From NCBI GenBank assembly GCA_030841085.1, contig JAVEDP010000024.1, forward strand, positions 1-64,000: 64,000 bases of DNA, written 5' to 3'. This stretch comes from Pyrinomonadaceae bacterium. Lineage in GTDB: Bacteria > Acidobacteriota > Blastocatellia > Pyrinomonadales > Pyrinomonadaceae. Of this stretch, positions 45,406 to 52,657 are shown in pieces. How positions within the stretch are numbered: the stretch's first letter is position 1; each line of letters opens with the position of its first letter. The translations under genes and the position numbers were made by a program. The notes beneath the pieces were generated by a model. The model had not been told where the DNA came from and ran no database searches. It saw nothing but the letters and a program-made list of their open reading frames with translations.

Positions 45406-45752
45406 TTCCCTCTCTTAATCCAATCAGCCATCCGTTCGTGCGCCGTTCGTAGGTCGTGGGCCGGGATAGCCTGGCCTTTGTTTCGAATGGCATGAACCGC
45501 GACGATGCGCCGCCCCTTCATAAAGAACCAAATCACACGTGTGTTGAGTTTGCCTACATGTCGCAACTCGAATAAGCCATCGCCTAGCGCCTTTGATAGC
45601 GGTTCGGCGTGATAGCGCCGGTTTCGCAACTTGCCAAGACCGGCAAGTACCGTCGCAAAGTCGCCCGGATCACTCCGTTTGAGTTCATCCAGGAAGTCTT
45701 GCACCGGACACTTTCCGGCGACAGTTTCATAGAATTCTACACTGAATTCCAT
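45402..45752 (-). CDS. higB: HigB/Gp49-type RelE-superfamily toxin
   Basis: 116 residues, typical length. KCPVQDFLDELKRSD (about 14-28), KALGDGLFELRHVGKLNTRV (about 54-73) and IVAVHAIRNKGQAIPAHDL (about 81-99) match the phage-Gp49-like branch of RelE toxins, ribosome-dependent mRNA endonucleases. The conserved basic residues of the fold (R in ELR, RVIWFF, K in RNKGQ) are present. First gene of the module. Confidence 0.88.
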   Translation of the reverse strand: MEFSVEFYETVAGKCPVQDFLDELKRSDPGDFATVLAGLGKLRNRRYHAEPLSKALGDGLFELRHVGKLNTRVIWFFMKGRRIVAVHAIRNKGQAIPAHDLRTAHERMADWIKRGK

Positions 45753-45822
45753 CAGGAGGCAACATCAATATTGATGTATGGAAAAATGGTTCCGGTGTCT
45801 AAACTATTTCAGCTTGTGCAAA

Positions 45823-46527
45823 TCACTTCGGCAGCAAACTGCACTGGCTCGGGATGTCGCCATTGAATTCAAAATTGGCGCCTACAACAATTGGTTTGTC
45901 CGAAGTCACTCTTACCGAAATCGCAACGTTAGTGATGCCATCGAAGCCTGGACCACTTGTCGTCGGCATCACCCAGTCAACGTCGCGCGTGTGAGCCGCA
46001 GCCAGGGCGACGGTGGTCGCGCCGGTTTCACCGGGGTAAGTGCGCGCGGGGCTAGAGCCGGGAATGGTGATTCCAGCGAGATTCGTCCCATTTCTATCGA
46101 GAATGTTCACGGCGATATTCGCCGTACTGCTGCTGCCGTTAAAGACGTAAACATCATCACGAGGACTGCCACCCGCCAATGGACGATGCGCAGGCGTGCA
46201 AACCCAAACGTAAGGTGGCCCAACGCCTGATCCGGGAGCGCCGGCAGGTCCTATTGGTCCAGCAGGACCAGCAGGGCCGGCAGCGCCTGCTGGGCCAGTT
46301 GGGCCAGTTGGGCCAGCGGGACCCGCGAGGTTCCACGTCACTCGTTTCTCGTTGTGGCGGCAAGTGGTGCTCGCGTCGACCATTCGCATGTTTCCATTCA
46401 CCTTGTTAACGCAGGCCTCCAGCGTTGGAGGTGGTGGCGCGGTTAGCGCGGTCGGAACTATCAATGCGGAGCAGGCGAGAAAAAATATACTTGCGATTAC
46501 ACCTCTACGGCCAAACTTGCTATGCAT
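45823..46527 (-). CDS. Secreted collagen-like protein
   Basis: 234 residues from ATG 46527, directly behind ggaaggagaaacacc. Signal peptide about 1-29 (ending PTALTAP). A short N-terminal domain contains Cys pairs (EACVNKVNGNMRMVDASTTC). Residues about 71-101 are ten Gly-Pro-x/Gly-x-Ala triplets (GPAGPTGPTGPAGAAGPAGP ...), a collagen-like stalk. The C-terminal beta domain (AISVRVTSDKPIVVGANFEF) is shared with the truncated copy at 44894-45029. Likely a surface fibre or trimeric protein. Confidence 0.85.
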   Translation of the reverse strand: MHSKFGRRGVIASIFFLACSALIVPTALTAPPPPTLEACVNKVNGNMRMVDASTTCRHNEKRVTWNLAGPAGPTGPTGPAGAAGPAGPAGPIGPAGAPGSGVGPPYVWVCTPAHRPLAGGSPRDDVYVFNGSSSTANIAVNILDRNGTNLAGITIPGSSPARTYPGETGATTVALAAAHTRDVDWVMPTTSGPGFDGITNVAISVRVTSDKPIVVGANFEFNGDIPSQCSLLPK

Positions 46528-46816
46528 GGTGTTTCTCCTTCCGGGGTTTGAAGAGGTTAGTGGTTTGTATTCGCTCCGGAGGAGCGAGATGTTTATAGCA
46601 ATGGAAGCCCACTAAGAAATATCGCTCCGTTAGGAGCGAAACCCGGCAACGCAACCTTTGCCGTTCGGACAAAGGGGTTTCGCTGCTACGGAGCTAAGAA
46701 CAAGAAAAGGATCGCGAGGCTACAAACATCACGCCCCTCTGGGGCGAAGAACAGAACTCAGCATTCAGCCCTAAGCACTCAGTACTCAGTACTCAGTACT
46801 CAGTACTCAGTACTTA
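46528..46816. repeat. Mixed repeats: gctccgg palindromes and family F run
   Basis: 46567-46690 contains palindromes such as cgctccggaggagcg and cgctccgttaggagcg (46623-46638). 46757-46814 is a run of actcagt/gctcagc 7-mers (family F), ending next to the molybdenum hydroxylase stop codon. No gene. Confidence 0.8.
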
Positions 46817-46819
46817 TGC

Positions 46820-49024
46820 TCAAACGTCAACCAGCGGCAACGAGCGATAGGCTTTGCCGGTCAACTTAGTCAGTGCATTAACGACCGCCGGTGAGATTAC
46901 CGGCACCGGCGGTTCGCCGCAGCCGGTTGGCGCTTCAGCGCTGGGCACGATGTGAACGTCGACTGTGACCGGCGCATCCATAATGTAGGGCGGCACATAG
47001 CCGTCAAAATTTCGCTGCTCAACGCGTCCTTCCTTCAAAGTGATCTCGCCTTTCGCCATTAACTGCGAAAGCCCGAAACCGACGCCTGCCTGAAATTGAC
47101 TCTCAATCGTCAACGGATTAACCGCAACACCACAATCGAGAGCAATCGTCACCCGATGAATTTTCGGTCGATCGTTTTTGATTGAAACGTCGACAGCGCA
47201 AGCGACTCCAGTTCCGAAAGCTTCATGCAGCGCAAATCCGACTGCGTGGCCTGCCGGAAGCCGGCGACGCCAAACAGCGCTCTTTGTATCCATCAGATCC
47301 AGCGCGGCGCGCAGTTTCTTTGCGTCGGGCTTTAATAGTTTGCGGCGATAGGCAATCGGATCCATCTTCGCGCGCGCCGCAAGCTCTTCAATCAACGTCT
47401 CCATTACATAAGCCGTATGAGTGTTGCCCACCGAGCGCCACCAAAGCACCGGCACGTTGATTGTCGGGTTATGGACCGACACGTGAAGATTCGGCAGGTT
47501 GTAATTGGTATCCGCAACGCCTTCGACTGTCGTCGGATCGATGCCATCTTTCATCATCATCGCGAACGGAGTGCCCGCCATAATCGATTGGCCCACGATC
47601 ACGTGCCGCCACGCGGACGGAAAACCATCCGCGCCGATTGCGACTTCGACTCGATGGGCGTGCATGGGCCGGTAATAACCGCCTCGGATGTCGTCTTCGC
47701 GCGTCCAGATTAACTTGACCGGCGTGCCGCGAAAGCGTTTGGCAATAACCGCGGCTTCGCGCTGCACATGTGAATCAGGAACTGCGCGCCGCCCAAAACC
47801 ACCGCCGGCCATCTCGGTATGAAACGTGACTTTCTCCGGCTTCAATCCGAGCACTTGAGCGATCGCCATTTGATCGAAAGTTTGAAACTGCGAACCAGCC
47901 CAGGCTTCGGCGCTGTCGCCATCGAATCGTATCGTCGTGTTCAGCGGCTCCATAGGTGCGTGCGGCAGATAAGGAAACTCATACTCAGCAACGATGAGGT
48001 TCGCTGCCGCAGTGTTCGCAATCGATTTCACGTCGCCAACCGTCTTCGCTACCTTGCCCTCAGTGCGCGCGAGTTGTTTGTAGTTTTCGCGGAGTTGTGA
48101 GCTGTCGGCGTGATCAAGCCCGGTCGCGTCCCAATTAATCTTGAGCAGATCGCGCGCTTGTTTTGCGGTCCAGAATTTGTCGGCGACCACGGCGACGCCG
48201 GAGCCCTTAGCAAGCGGAATCTCAAACACGTCGCGTACGCCCGCGAGTTTGCTTGCCTCCTTATCATCGAAATCTTTCACACGCGCCGCGAAGACTGGTG
48301 GATGAGCAACGACGGCGACTTTCATTCCAGGTTGTTGCAGATCAAGACCAAACTTCAACGAGCCATCGCACTTTGGCCGGCTATCGAGCCGCTTTATTCT
48401 TTTGCCGACGAGTCGAAACTCCGAAGCGTTTTTTAGTTTCACAGTCGCCGGCACGGGCAGGAGCGCAGCCGCGCCCGCAAGTTCCGCGTAGGTCGCCGAC
48501 TTCCCGGCTGGTCCATAGACTCTGCTGGCTTCGGTGCGGCATTGATCCGCGGAGACATTCAAAAGCGCAGCCGCGGCCGCGACTAACATCGCCCGAGTCT
48601 TCGCGCCCAGCTCGCGATACTGCTGGTACGAATGCGCGATGGAACCGGAGCCACCCACCATCTGAATGCCAAATACCGGGTCCCTGTAAATATCCGCGGC
48701 GGGAGCGAGCTCGGAAACAACCTGCGACCAATCGGCGTCCATCTCGTCGGCAAGAATCATCGGCAATGCGGTATGCACGCCCTGACCGAACTCGAGACGG
48801 TTAACCGTGATGTGAATTTTTCCATCGGGCTTGATGTGGACGAAGGCGTCGGGTGGATACGCTTTCGCCGGCGGCTGCTGTCGCTGGTTGCCGGCGCCTT
48901 CCTGCGCAGCCGTAGGCCGATCGAGATAAAGTGAAACTAAGAGTCCGCCCGCTGCGGTTGCGGAGACGCGCAGGAAACCGCGGCGGTTCAGTTGGGTCTT
49001 TTGCTTCTTTGTTGCAGTGGACAT
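46820..49024 (-). CDS. Molybdopterin-binding subunit of an isoquinoline 1-oxidoreductase-like hydroxylase
   Basis: 734 residues from ATG 49024, six bases after aaaagga (an ATG two codons upstream is too close). A Tat signal, NRRGFLRVSATAAGG (about 12-26), marks folded export. The xanthine-dehydrogenase-family large-subunit blocks are present: GQGVHTALPMILADEMDADW (about 85), GGGFGRRAVPD (about 395), the RxxG-type region WWRSVGNTHTAYVMETLIEE (about 525) and GEPPVPVISPAVVNALTKLTG at the end, which includes the catalytic Glu region. It needs the 2Fe-2S subunit encoded next door. The substrate, probably an N-heterocycle or aldehyde, is not determined. Confidence 0.9.
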   Translation of the reverse strand: MSTATKKQKTQLNRRGFLRVSATAAGGLLVSLYLDRPTAAQEGAGNQRQQPPAKAYPPDAFVHIKPDGKIHITVNRLEFGQGVHTALPMILADEMDADWSQVVSELAPAADIYRDPVFGIQMVGGSGSIAHSYQQYRELGAKTRAMLVAAAAALLNVSADQCRTEASRVYGPAGKSATYAELAGAAALLPVPATVKLKNASEFRLVGKRIKRLDSRPKCDGSLKFGLDLQQPGMKVAVVAHPPVFAARVKDFDDKEASKLAGVRDVFEIPLAKGSGVAVVADKFWTAKQARDLLKINWDATGLDHADSSQLRENYKQLARTEGKVAKTVGDVKSIANTAAANLIVAEYEFPYLPHAPMEPLNTTIRFDGDSAEAWAGSQFQTFDQMAIAQVLGLKPEKVTFHTEMAGGGFGRRAVPDSHVQREAAVIAKRFRGTPVKLIWTREDDIRGGYYRPMHAHRVEVAIGADGFPSAWRHVIVGQSIMAGTPFAMMMKDGIDPTTVEGVADTNYNLPNLHVSVHNPTINVPVLWWRSVGNTHTAYVMETLIEELAARAKMDPIAYRRKLLKPDAKKLRAALDLMDTKSAVWRRRLPAGHAVGFALHEAFGTGVACAVDVSIKNDRPKIHRVTIALDCGVAVNPLTIESQFQAGVGFGLSQLMAKGEITLKEGRVEQRNFDGYVPPYIMDAPVTVDVHIVPSAEAPTGCGEPPVPVISPAVVNALTKLTGKAYRSLPLVDV

Positions 49025-49109
49025 GGGCATTTCCTTTTCAGGTTTACCGACCTATCAATTACAGAAACTGGCGACGCAGCAAGACAATAGTTCAAGAGAC
49101 ATAACCTCG

Positions 49110-49187
49110 TGGTTGGGAAGGGTGGCTTGCCCCCGCTCGTTGAATGCAATCCGATCTGAGCGTGGGCAAGCCACCGTTCCTAACTTG
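49110..49187. repeat. Family D inverted repeat (copy D3)
   Basis: gttgggaagggtggcttgcc then cccgctcg at 49111-49138 faces gagcgtgggcaagccaccgt then tccta at 49157-49182. It sits between the two hydroxylase subunit genes, which would otherwise be adjacent in one operon. Confidence 0.88.
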
Positions 49188-49216
49188 GAGCTTACGTTTA
49201 TCGAGTGATCCATTTT

Positions 49217-49681
49217 CTACGTCAAACGCTGCGAAGCCAGGTCGATTGCCTCGCGGATACGCACGTAGGTGGCGCAGCGGCAGATGTTGCCGCCCATCGA
49301 TTCTTCAATGTTTGTTTCAGTTGGTTTCGCTGTCGCTTTTAGTAATGCGACCGCGCTCATGATTTGACCGCTCTGGCAATAACCGCATTGCACTACATCT
49401 TTTTCCACCCAGGCATCCTGGACCACGCGCCCGATCGGATCGCTTGCCATCGCCTCGATCGTCACGACCGGCCGATTGCCCAGCAGCGATATCGGCAACA
49501 TGCATGAACGCGTCGCGACGCCGTCAACATGGACGGTGCACGCGCCGCACGCGCTAACACCGCAGCCGTACTTTGTGCCAGTCATGTCCAACTCTTCGCG
49601 CAACACCCACAGCAGCGGCGTGGAAGGATCAACCGCGACCTCTTTGGGCTGTCCGTTAACGGTCAATTTATAAGTAGCCAT
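49217..49681 (-). CDS. 2Fe-2S subunit of the molybdenum hydroxylase (IorA-like)
   Basis: 154 residues from ATG 49681 behind gaggaggaag. The plant-type 2Fe-2S cluster ligands are in KYGCGVSACGACTVHVDG (about 37-54) with a fourth Cys in TRSCMLPIS. The second, all-alpha cluster domain has QCGYCQSGQIMSAVALL (about 97) and GNICRCATYVRIREAI (about 131). It passes electrons from the molybdenum centre to the acceptor, here plausibly the adjacent c-type cytochrome. Confidence 0.93.
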   Translation of the reverse strand: MATYKLTVNGQPKEVAVDPSTPLLWVLREELDMTGTKYGCGVSACGACTVHVDGVATRSCMLPISLLGNRPVVTIEAMASDPIGRVVQDAWVEKDVVQCGYCQSGQIMSAVALLKATAKPTETNIEESMGGNICRCATYVRIREAIDLASQRLT

Positions 49682-49702
49682 GCTTCCTCCTCAGCGGCGT
49701 AA

Positions 49703-49846
49703 ATCGTGAATCGCCCAACCCGGTAAATCGTGAATCGTAAATCGTAAATCGTAAGAACCGGCAACGATCATTTCCTATCGATCAGATCCGTCACACTCAG
49801 TACTCAGTACTCAGTACTCAGCACTCAGTACTCAGTACTCAGCACT
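49703..49846. repeat. Family H (aaatcgt) and family F (ctcagta) simple repeats
   Basis: 49705-49755 holds several gtaaatcgtgaatcgtaaat units. 49796-49846 holds about seven actcagt/actcagc 7-mers, abutting the cytochrome stop codon. No gene. Confidence 0.85.
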
Positions 49847-49848
49847 AG

Positions 49849-50508
49849 TCATCTCGGGCAAGGCGTGCCGGCATCGACCCAACGCTGCGTCGCCGCAACA
49901 AACTCGTCATGCGTTAGCGGCGGCACGGTGCGCATCGTGCCGTCAGGCCGTCGACCAGGGTTCCAGGCCCAAAGCACCAGCAGCGCTTCCTGATGATGTT
50001 TCAACAGCGCCGCACCATCCATGTTCTCGTTGCGCCGGCGATCAGTCACCGCGCGACAAACGGCGGAGCTCGGCAACGGCCGGTCGTTCGTGTCCTGCCA
50101 GCGCATCGACAACGGCGCGAGATGCCAATCGTGGCCGCCCGGCACACCGGTGCTGTCCGCATTCGCTTCCTGATGGCAAGCGTGGCAGGTAAACGCAGGG
50201 ACGCCCTTGCCCGCCGGCCCACGGATGACGTTCGCAAAATGACGATGTCGATCGTCGCCCTGCTGTGGATAGTTAGTCGCAGTGTGACAGTTAATGCAGC
50301 GCGGATGAGTAAGAACTGAGTACATCTGCTGCCACGCATCAAGGCCCTGCTGGGTGTTGGCGCTTAGCCTGGCCGGGGCACCGGTGCGTGTTGTACGGGT
50401 TGTTTGGCCGGAGGTGACAGAGTACGTGGACCAAATGGCGATTGAGAAAAGAAACGCGAGAATGACGGCGACGGTGCTGCCGGATTTTCCGCGGCGATTC
50501 GACTGCAT
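49849..50508 (-). CDS. Diheme c-type cytochrome-like protein, exported
   Basis: 219 residues from ATG 50508, behind gaggaggatcg; ATGs upstream lack such a site. An N-terminal anchor or signal (VAVILAFLFSIAIWSTYSVT) is followed by two haem-attachment motifs, RCINCHTA (about residue 67) and FTCHACHQEA (about 103). The C-terminal part (VPPLTHDEFVAATQRWVDAG) is a motif seen in cytochrome-like partners of isoquinoline-1-oxidoreductase-type hydroxylases. Haem attachment would depend on the Ccm system in this window. It is the first gene of the three-gene hydroxylase unit. Confidence 0.85.
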   Translation of the reverse strand: MQSNRRGKSGSTVAVILAFLFSIAIWSTYSVTSGQTTRTTRTGAPARLSANTQQGLDAWQQMYSVLTHPRCINCHTATNYPQQGDDRHRHFANVIRGPAGKGVPAFTCHACHQEANADSTGVPGGHDWHLAPLSMRWQDTNDRPLPSSAVCRAVTDRRRNENMDGAALLKHHQEALLVLWAWNPGRRPDGTMRTVPPLTHDEFVAATQRWVDAGTPCPR

Positions 50509-50685
50509 AAACGATCCTCCTCTGCGTTTCGGATCGACTGCTTGTTTTGCCAGTGCAGATTTCTGTTTAGTTAAAACGTATGGCGGAAGTATGTGACTGC
50601 GGAAGGGTGCTGTCAATACTGCGTGAAGGGGCTTTTGCCGCTCTGGCTCAGGAAAGTTTCAACCTGGTGGAGGAAATGAGGAGGA

Positions 50686-50711
50686 TGGTGCCGAAGGGGG
50701 GATACGAACTC
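50686..50711 (-). other. tRNA 3'-end remnant, putative island attachment site
   Basis: Read on the minus strand the stretch gives gagttcgtatccccccttcg then gcacca, the T-arm, acceptor strand and CCA of a tRNA. No matching acceptor 5' strand, D-arm or anticodon arm is found on the far side. The T-loop position normally A reads T. It looks like a displaced tRNA end of the kind left by integration of an island into a tRNA gene; it marks a change from housekeeping genes to accessory genes. Confidence 0.5.
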
Positions 50712-50798
50712 ATTCAATGTCGAGATCGCTAAATTTGCTAAGAAATTCGGAGAATCTGTGGATTCGCTCGGTTTTCCGTCCTCAGGTAAATTTCTCTT

Positions 50799-50868
50799 TA
50801 GTCTCTATAATTCTCTATATTCTCTCCCGTGCTCTCTCGTAATAGACACCAAACAGACACCAAACCCC
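50799..50868. repeat. Short direct repeats near the island edge
   Basis: ctctataattctctatattc then tctccc (50801-50827) carries repeated tctctat units. agacaccaaacagacaccaa then acccc (50844-50868) carries two copies of agacaccaa. Such doublets are common beside integrated elements. No integrase gene is in view. Confidence 0.55.
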
Positions 50869-50879
50869 TCACTACGGTT

Positions 50880-52103
50880 CTACTCGGCTATGCTGGGTAC
50901 CACTGCTGGCTCACGGTCGGGGAAGAATGCAGGAGTGGCAGTGAGATTCAGTCGCATTCTCTCCCTCATTTCTTCGTCGAGACGTACCGATAGACGCGAC
51001 TCGATATGCTCGATAAGAAACATCAAATCACGACAATAAACAGTCGGAGAGTTGAATCCCAACGCTGGGTGGTAACGATGAGGCACATAACCTCCGCCAC
51101 AGGCCTTGACTAATCTACAGTGTTGACAGGTTTTTGACAGGTTCTCGAATCGTTCAAATCTTGAGGCGACCAAGTGCTCACTGAGAATATCGTTGAAAGA
51201 ATGAGCGAATATGTTCTTTGCGGTCGAGACCGCCCCGTCGTAAGTTGATTTTAGAGAATCGACTGCCTCATATGCTCCATCGGTTTGAACGACGGCCAGC
51301 TGGACCGCAGACAGCCCATAAGACTCAACCGCATGCCTACCGCCGATCATAAGGTGCATTAGGTCTTCAAAGGTTCTTATCTTGATTTCGTGAACATCAT
51401 TGCCCCACCAATGATCGAATACTCGAGAAAGCCATAGGCCGTAACCGTAACCATGGTTTTGATCAAAAGCGGAAGGTGGTGTCCGTTCGTGGTTAAAATG
51501 AGGAAAAAGAAAATCAACTGGAATTCGACCGAACCTCCTAAACCAATTCAAGAGTTCCACCGGGTCGGAGTCCGGCTGAATAACGCATAACAGGCCACCT
51601 TTTATTTCAGCGTACTCTGGCTCAGAGAGTATTTTGATTGCATTCACAACTTGGTGATAAGTGGACTGTCCGCGATGGTCTAATCTGTGCTGATCGTTAA
51701 GCTCCCTATAACCATCGATGCTTATCCCGACGCCGATTTTCAAGCGCAGTAGTAGTTCGGCCCAGCCGTCATCTAGCAGAACACCGTTGGACTGCATGCC
51801 AAATTTGACCGTGCATACTTTTCCCAAAGTCTTTTTGATTTCAGGAACTGCATATTCAAAAAACTTTTTACCAGCTAGCAAAGGCTCGCCGCCATGGAAG
51901 ATAATCGAGATCGACTTCAGATCATGCGCAAGAACATGCTCTCTGATTCTTCGGATCGCTTGGTCGAGGACGTCAATTGACATCCGGGAGGGTTTCGTTC
52001 GCCAGGATTGGTCAGCTAGTTCGTACTCGTAGCAGTAATCACACTTGATGTTACACCTAGCCGCAACCTTTAAGAGGAAGGTTCTTATAAGTGCGTTTTC
52101 CAC
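50880..52103 (-). CDS. FxsB-type radical SAM/SPASM peptide maturase
   Basis: 407 residues from GTG 52103, six bases after the second precursor's stop; aaaggga lies upstream. The radical-SAM cluster motif is ARCNIKCDYCYEYELADQSW (CxxxCxxC, about residues 13-32). The following ADQSWRTKPSRMS is characteristic of the FxsB branch, and IIFHGGEPLLAG is the SAM-binding GGE. The SPASM end has CQHCRLVKACGGGYVPHRYH (about 343-362) and a later Cys (VYCRD) for auxiliary cluster ligands. FxsB enzymes install crosslinks (cyclophane type) in ribosomal peptides. It probably modifies the two peptides encoded just upstream. Confidence 0.85.
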   Translation of the reverse strand: MENALIRTFLLKVAARCNIKCDYCYEYELADQSWRTKPSRMSIDVLDQAIRRIREHVLAHDLKSISIIFHGGEPLLAGKKFFEYAVPEIKKTLGKVCTVKFGMQSNGVLLDDGWAELLLRLKIGVGISIDGYRELNDQHRLDHRGQSTYHQVVNAIKILSEPEYAEIKGGLLCVIQPDSDPVELLNWFRRFGRIPVDFLFPHFNHERTPPSAFDQNHGYGYGLWLSRVFDHWWGNDVHEIKIRTFEDLMHLMIGGRHAVESYGLSAVQLAVVQTDGAYEAVDSLKSTYDGAVSTAKNIFAHSFNDILSEHLVASRFERFENLSKTCQHCRLVKACGGGYVPHRYHPALGFNSPTVYCRDLMFLIEHIESRLSVRLDEEMRERMRLNLTATPAFFPDREPAVVPSIAE

Positions 52104-52109
52104 GTCCCT

Positions 52110-52313
52110 TTACGGAGTATAAGTATCAGAGTGATCCTGGAAAGCGGTATGGTTGACATGAGGTCCGTCCTCAACCTCATTTTCAAATCGCTCCCGCACT
52201 CGCTTGAGGATCTTGTCACCGTCCTGAAACGGGAGATGTGACAGAGACTGAATCTTATTCTCAGTTGCAGGGTCCGTCTCAATCACGCCGTCACTGTGTC
52301 TTGAGTTTTTCAT
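52110..52313 (-). CDS. RiPP precursor peptide 2
   Basis: 67 residues from ATG 52313, two bases after the stop of precursor 1. A leader-like helix (GDKILKRVRERFENEVEDG, about 32-50) precedes a C-terminal core NHTAFQDHSDTYTP (about 54-67). Leader and core both align with precursor 1. It ends six bases before the radical SAM start. No similarity outside this pair is known to me. Confidence 0.75.
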   Translation of the reverse strand: MKNSRHSDGVIETDPATENKIQSLSHLPFQDGDKILKRVRERFENEVEDGPHVNHTAFQDHSDTYTP

Positions 52314-52315
52314 GG

Positions 52316-52516
52316 TTATCCGCTGACATTCGTATGTTCGGTAAACGCGGTGTGATTGTCGAACTCCGTATGTTGTTCAGCAAGGAACCTGTCGCTTTGC
52401 GCACTAAGCTCACTGTCATACCGCAACATCACGCGTTCGAGAATCTTGTTTACATGTTCGACCGCGACAACAGTTTTCGGAGAATCCGGAGCGTTAGTGG
52501 TCGTCGAGGTGTCCAT
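52316..52516 (-). CDS. RiPP precursor peptide 1
   Basis: 66 residues from ATG 52516. The N-terminal 18 residues are Thr/Pro/Ser-rich. A helical leader (VNKILERVMLRYDSELSAQS, about 22-41) precedes the core NHTAFTEHTNVSG (about 54-66). It shares NHTAFxxH with precursor 2, and the KILxRVxxR(Y/F)xxE leader. It is the first gene after a strong promoter only nine bases upstream of the start codon. Confidence 0.75.
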   Translation of the reverse strand: MDTSTTTNAPDSPKTVVAVEHVNKILERVMLRYDSELSAQSDRFLAEQHTEFDNHTAFTEHTNVSG

Positions 52517-52525
52517 AATGCTGTG

Positions 52526-52553
52526 ATTCTAATCCAAGGAGCTTTTTTGTCAA
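52526..52553 (-). promoter_or_regulatory. Sigma-70-type promoter for the RiPP locus
   Basis: On the minus strand, TTGACA (52553-52548), a 16-bp spacer and TAGAAT (52531-52526). The -10 ends nine bases before the precursor 1 ATG, so transcription should start at or within one or two bases of the start codon. No ribosome-binding site can fit, which suggests leaderless translation. Confidence 0.7.
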
Positions 52554-52657
52554 TAAAAATGGCATGGACAGACTGGTGAATTCGCCTTTGAATGCTATTT
52601 CGATTTCAACTGTCGCATTAGCCTCCAAAGGCGTTCCCTCACTTCCCACTAAGGCTT

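Noticed and set aside
50686-50760. Full tRNA gene
   Set aside because: Only the T-arm and acceptor end are recognisable; no acceptor 5' partner or anticodon arm is found.
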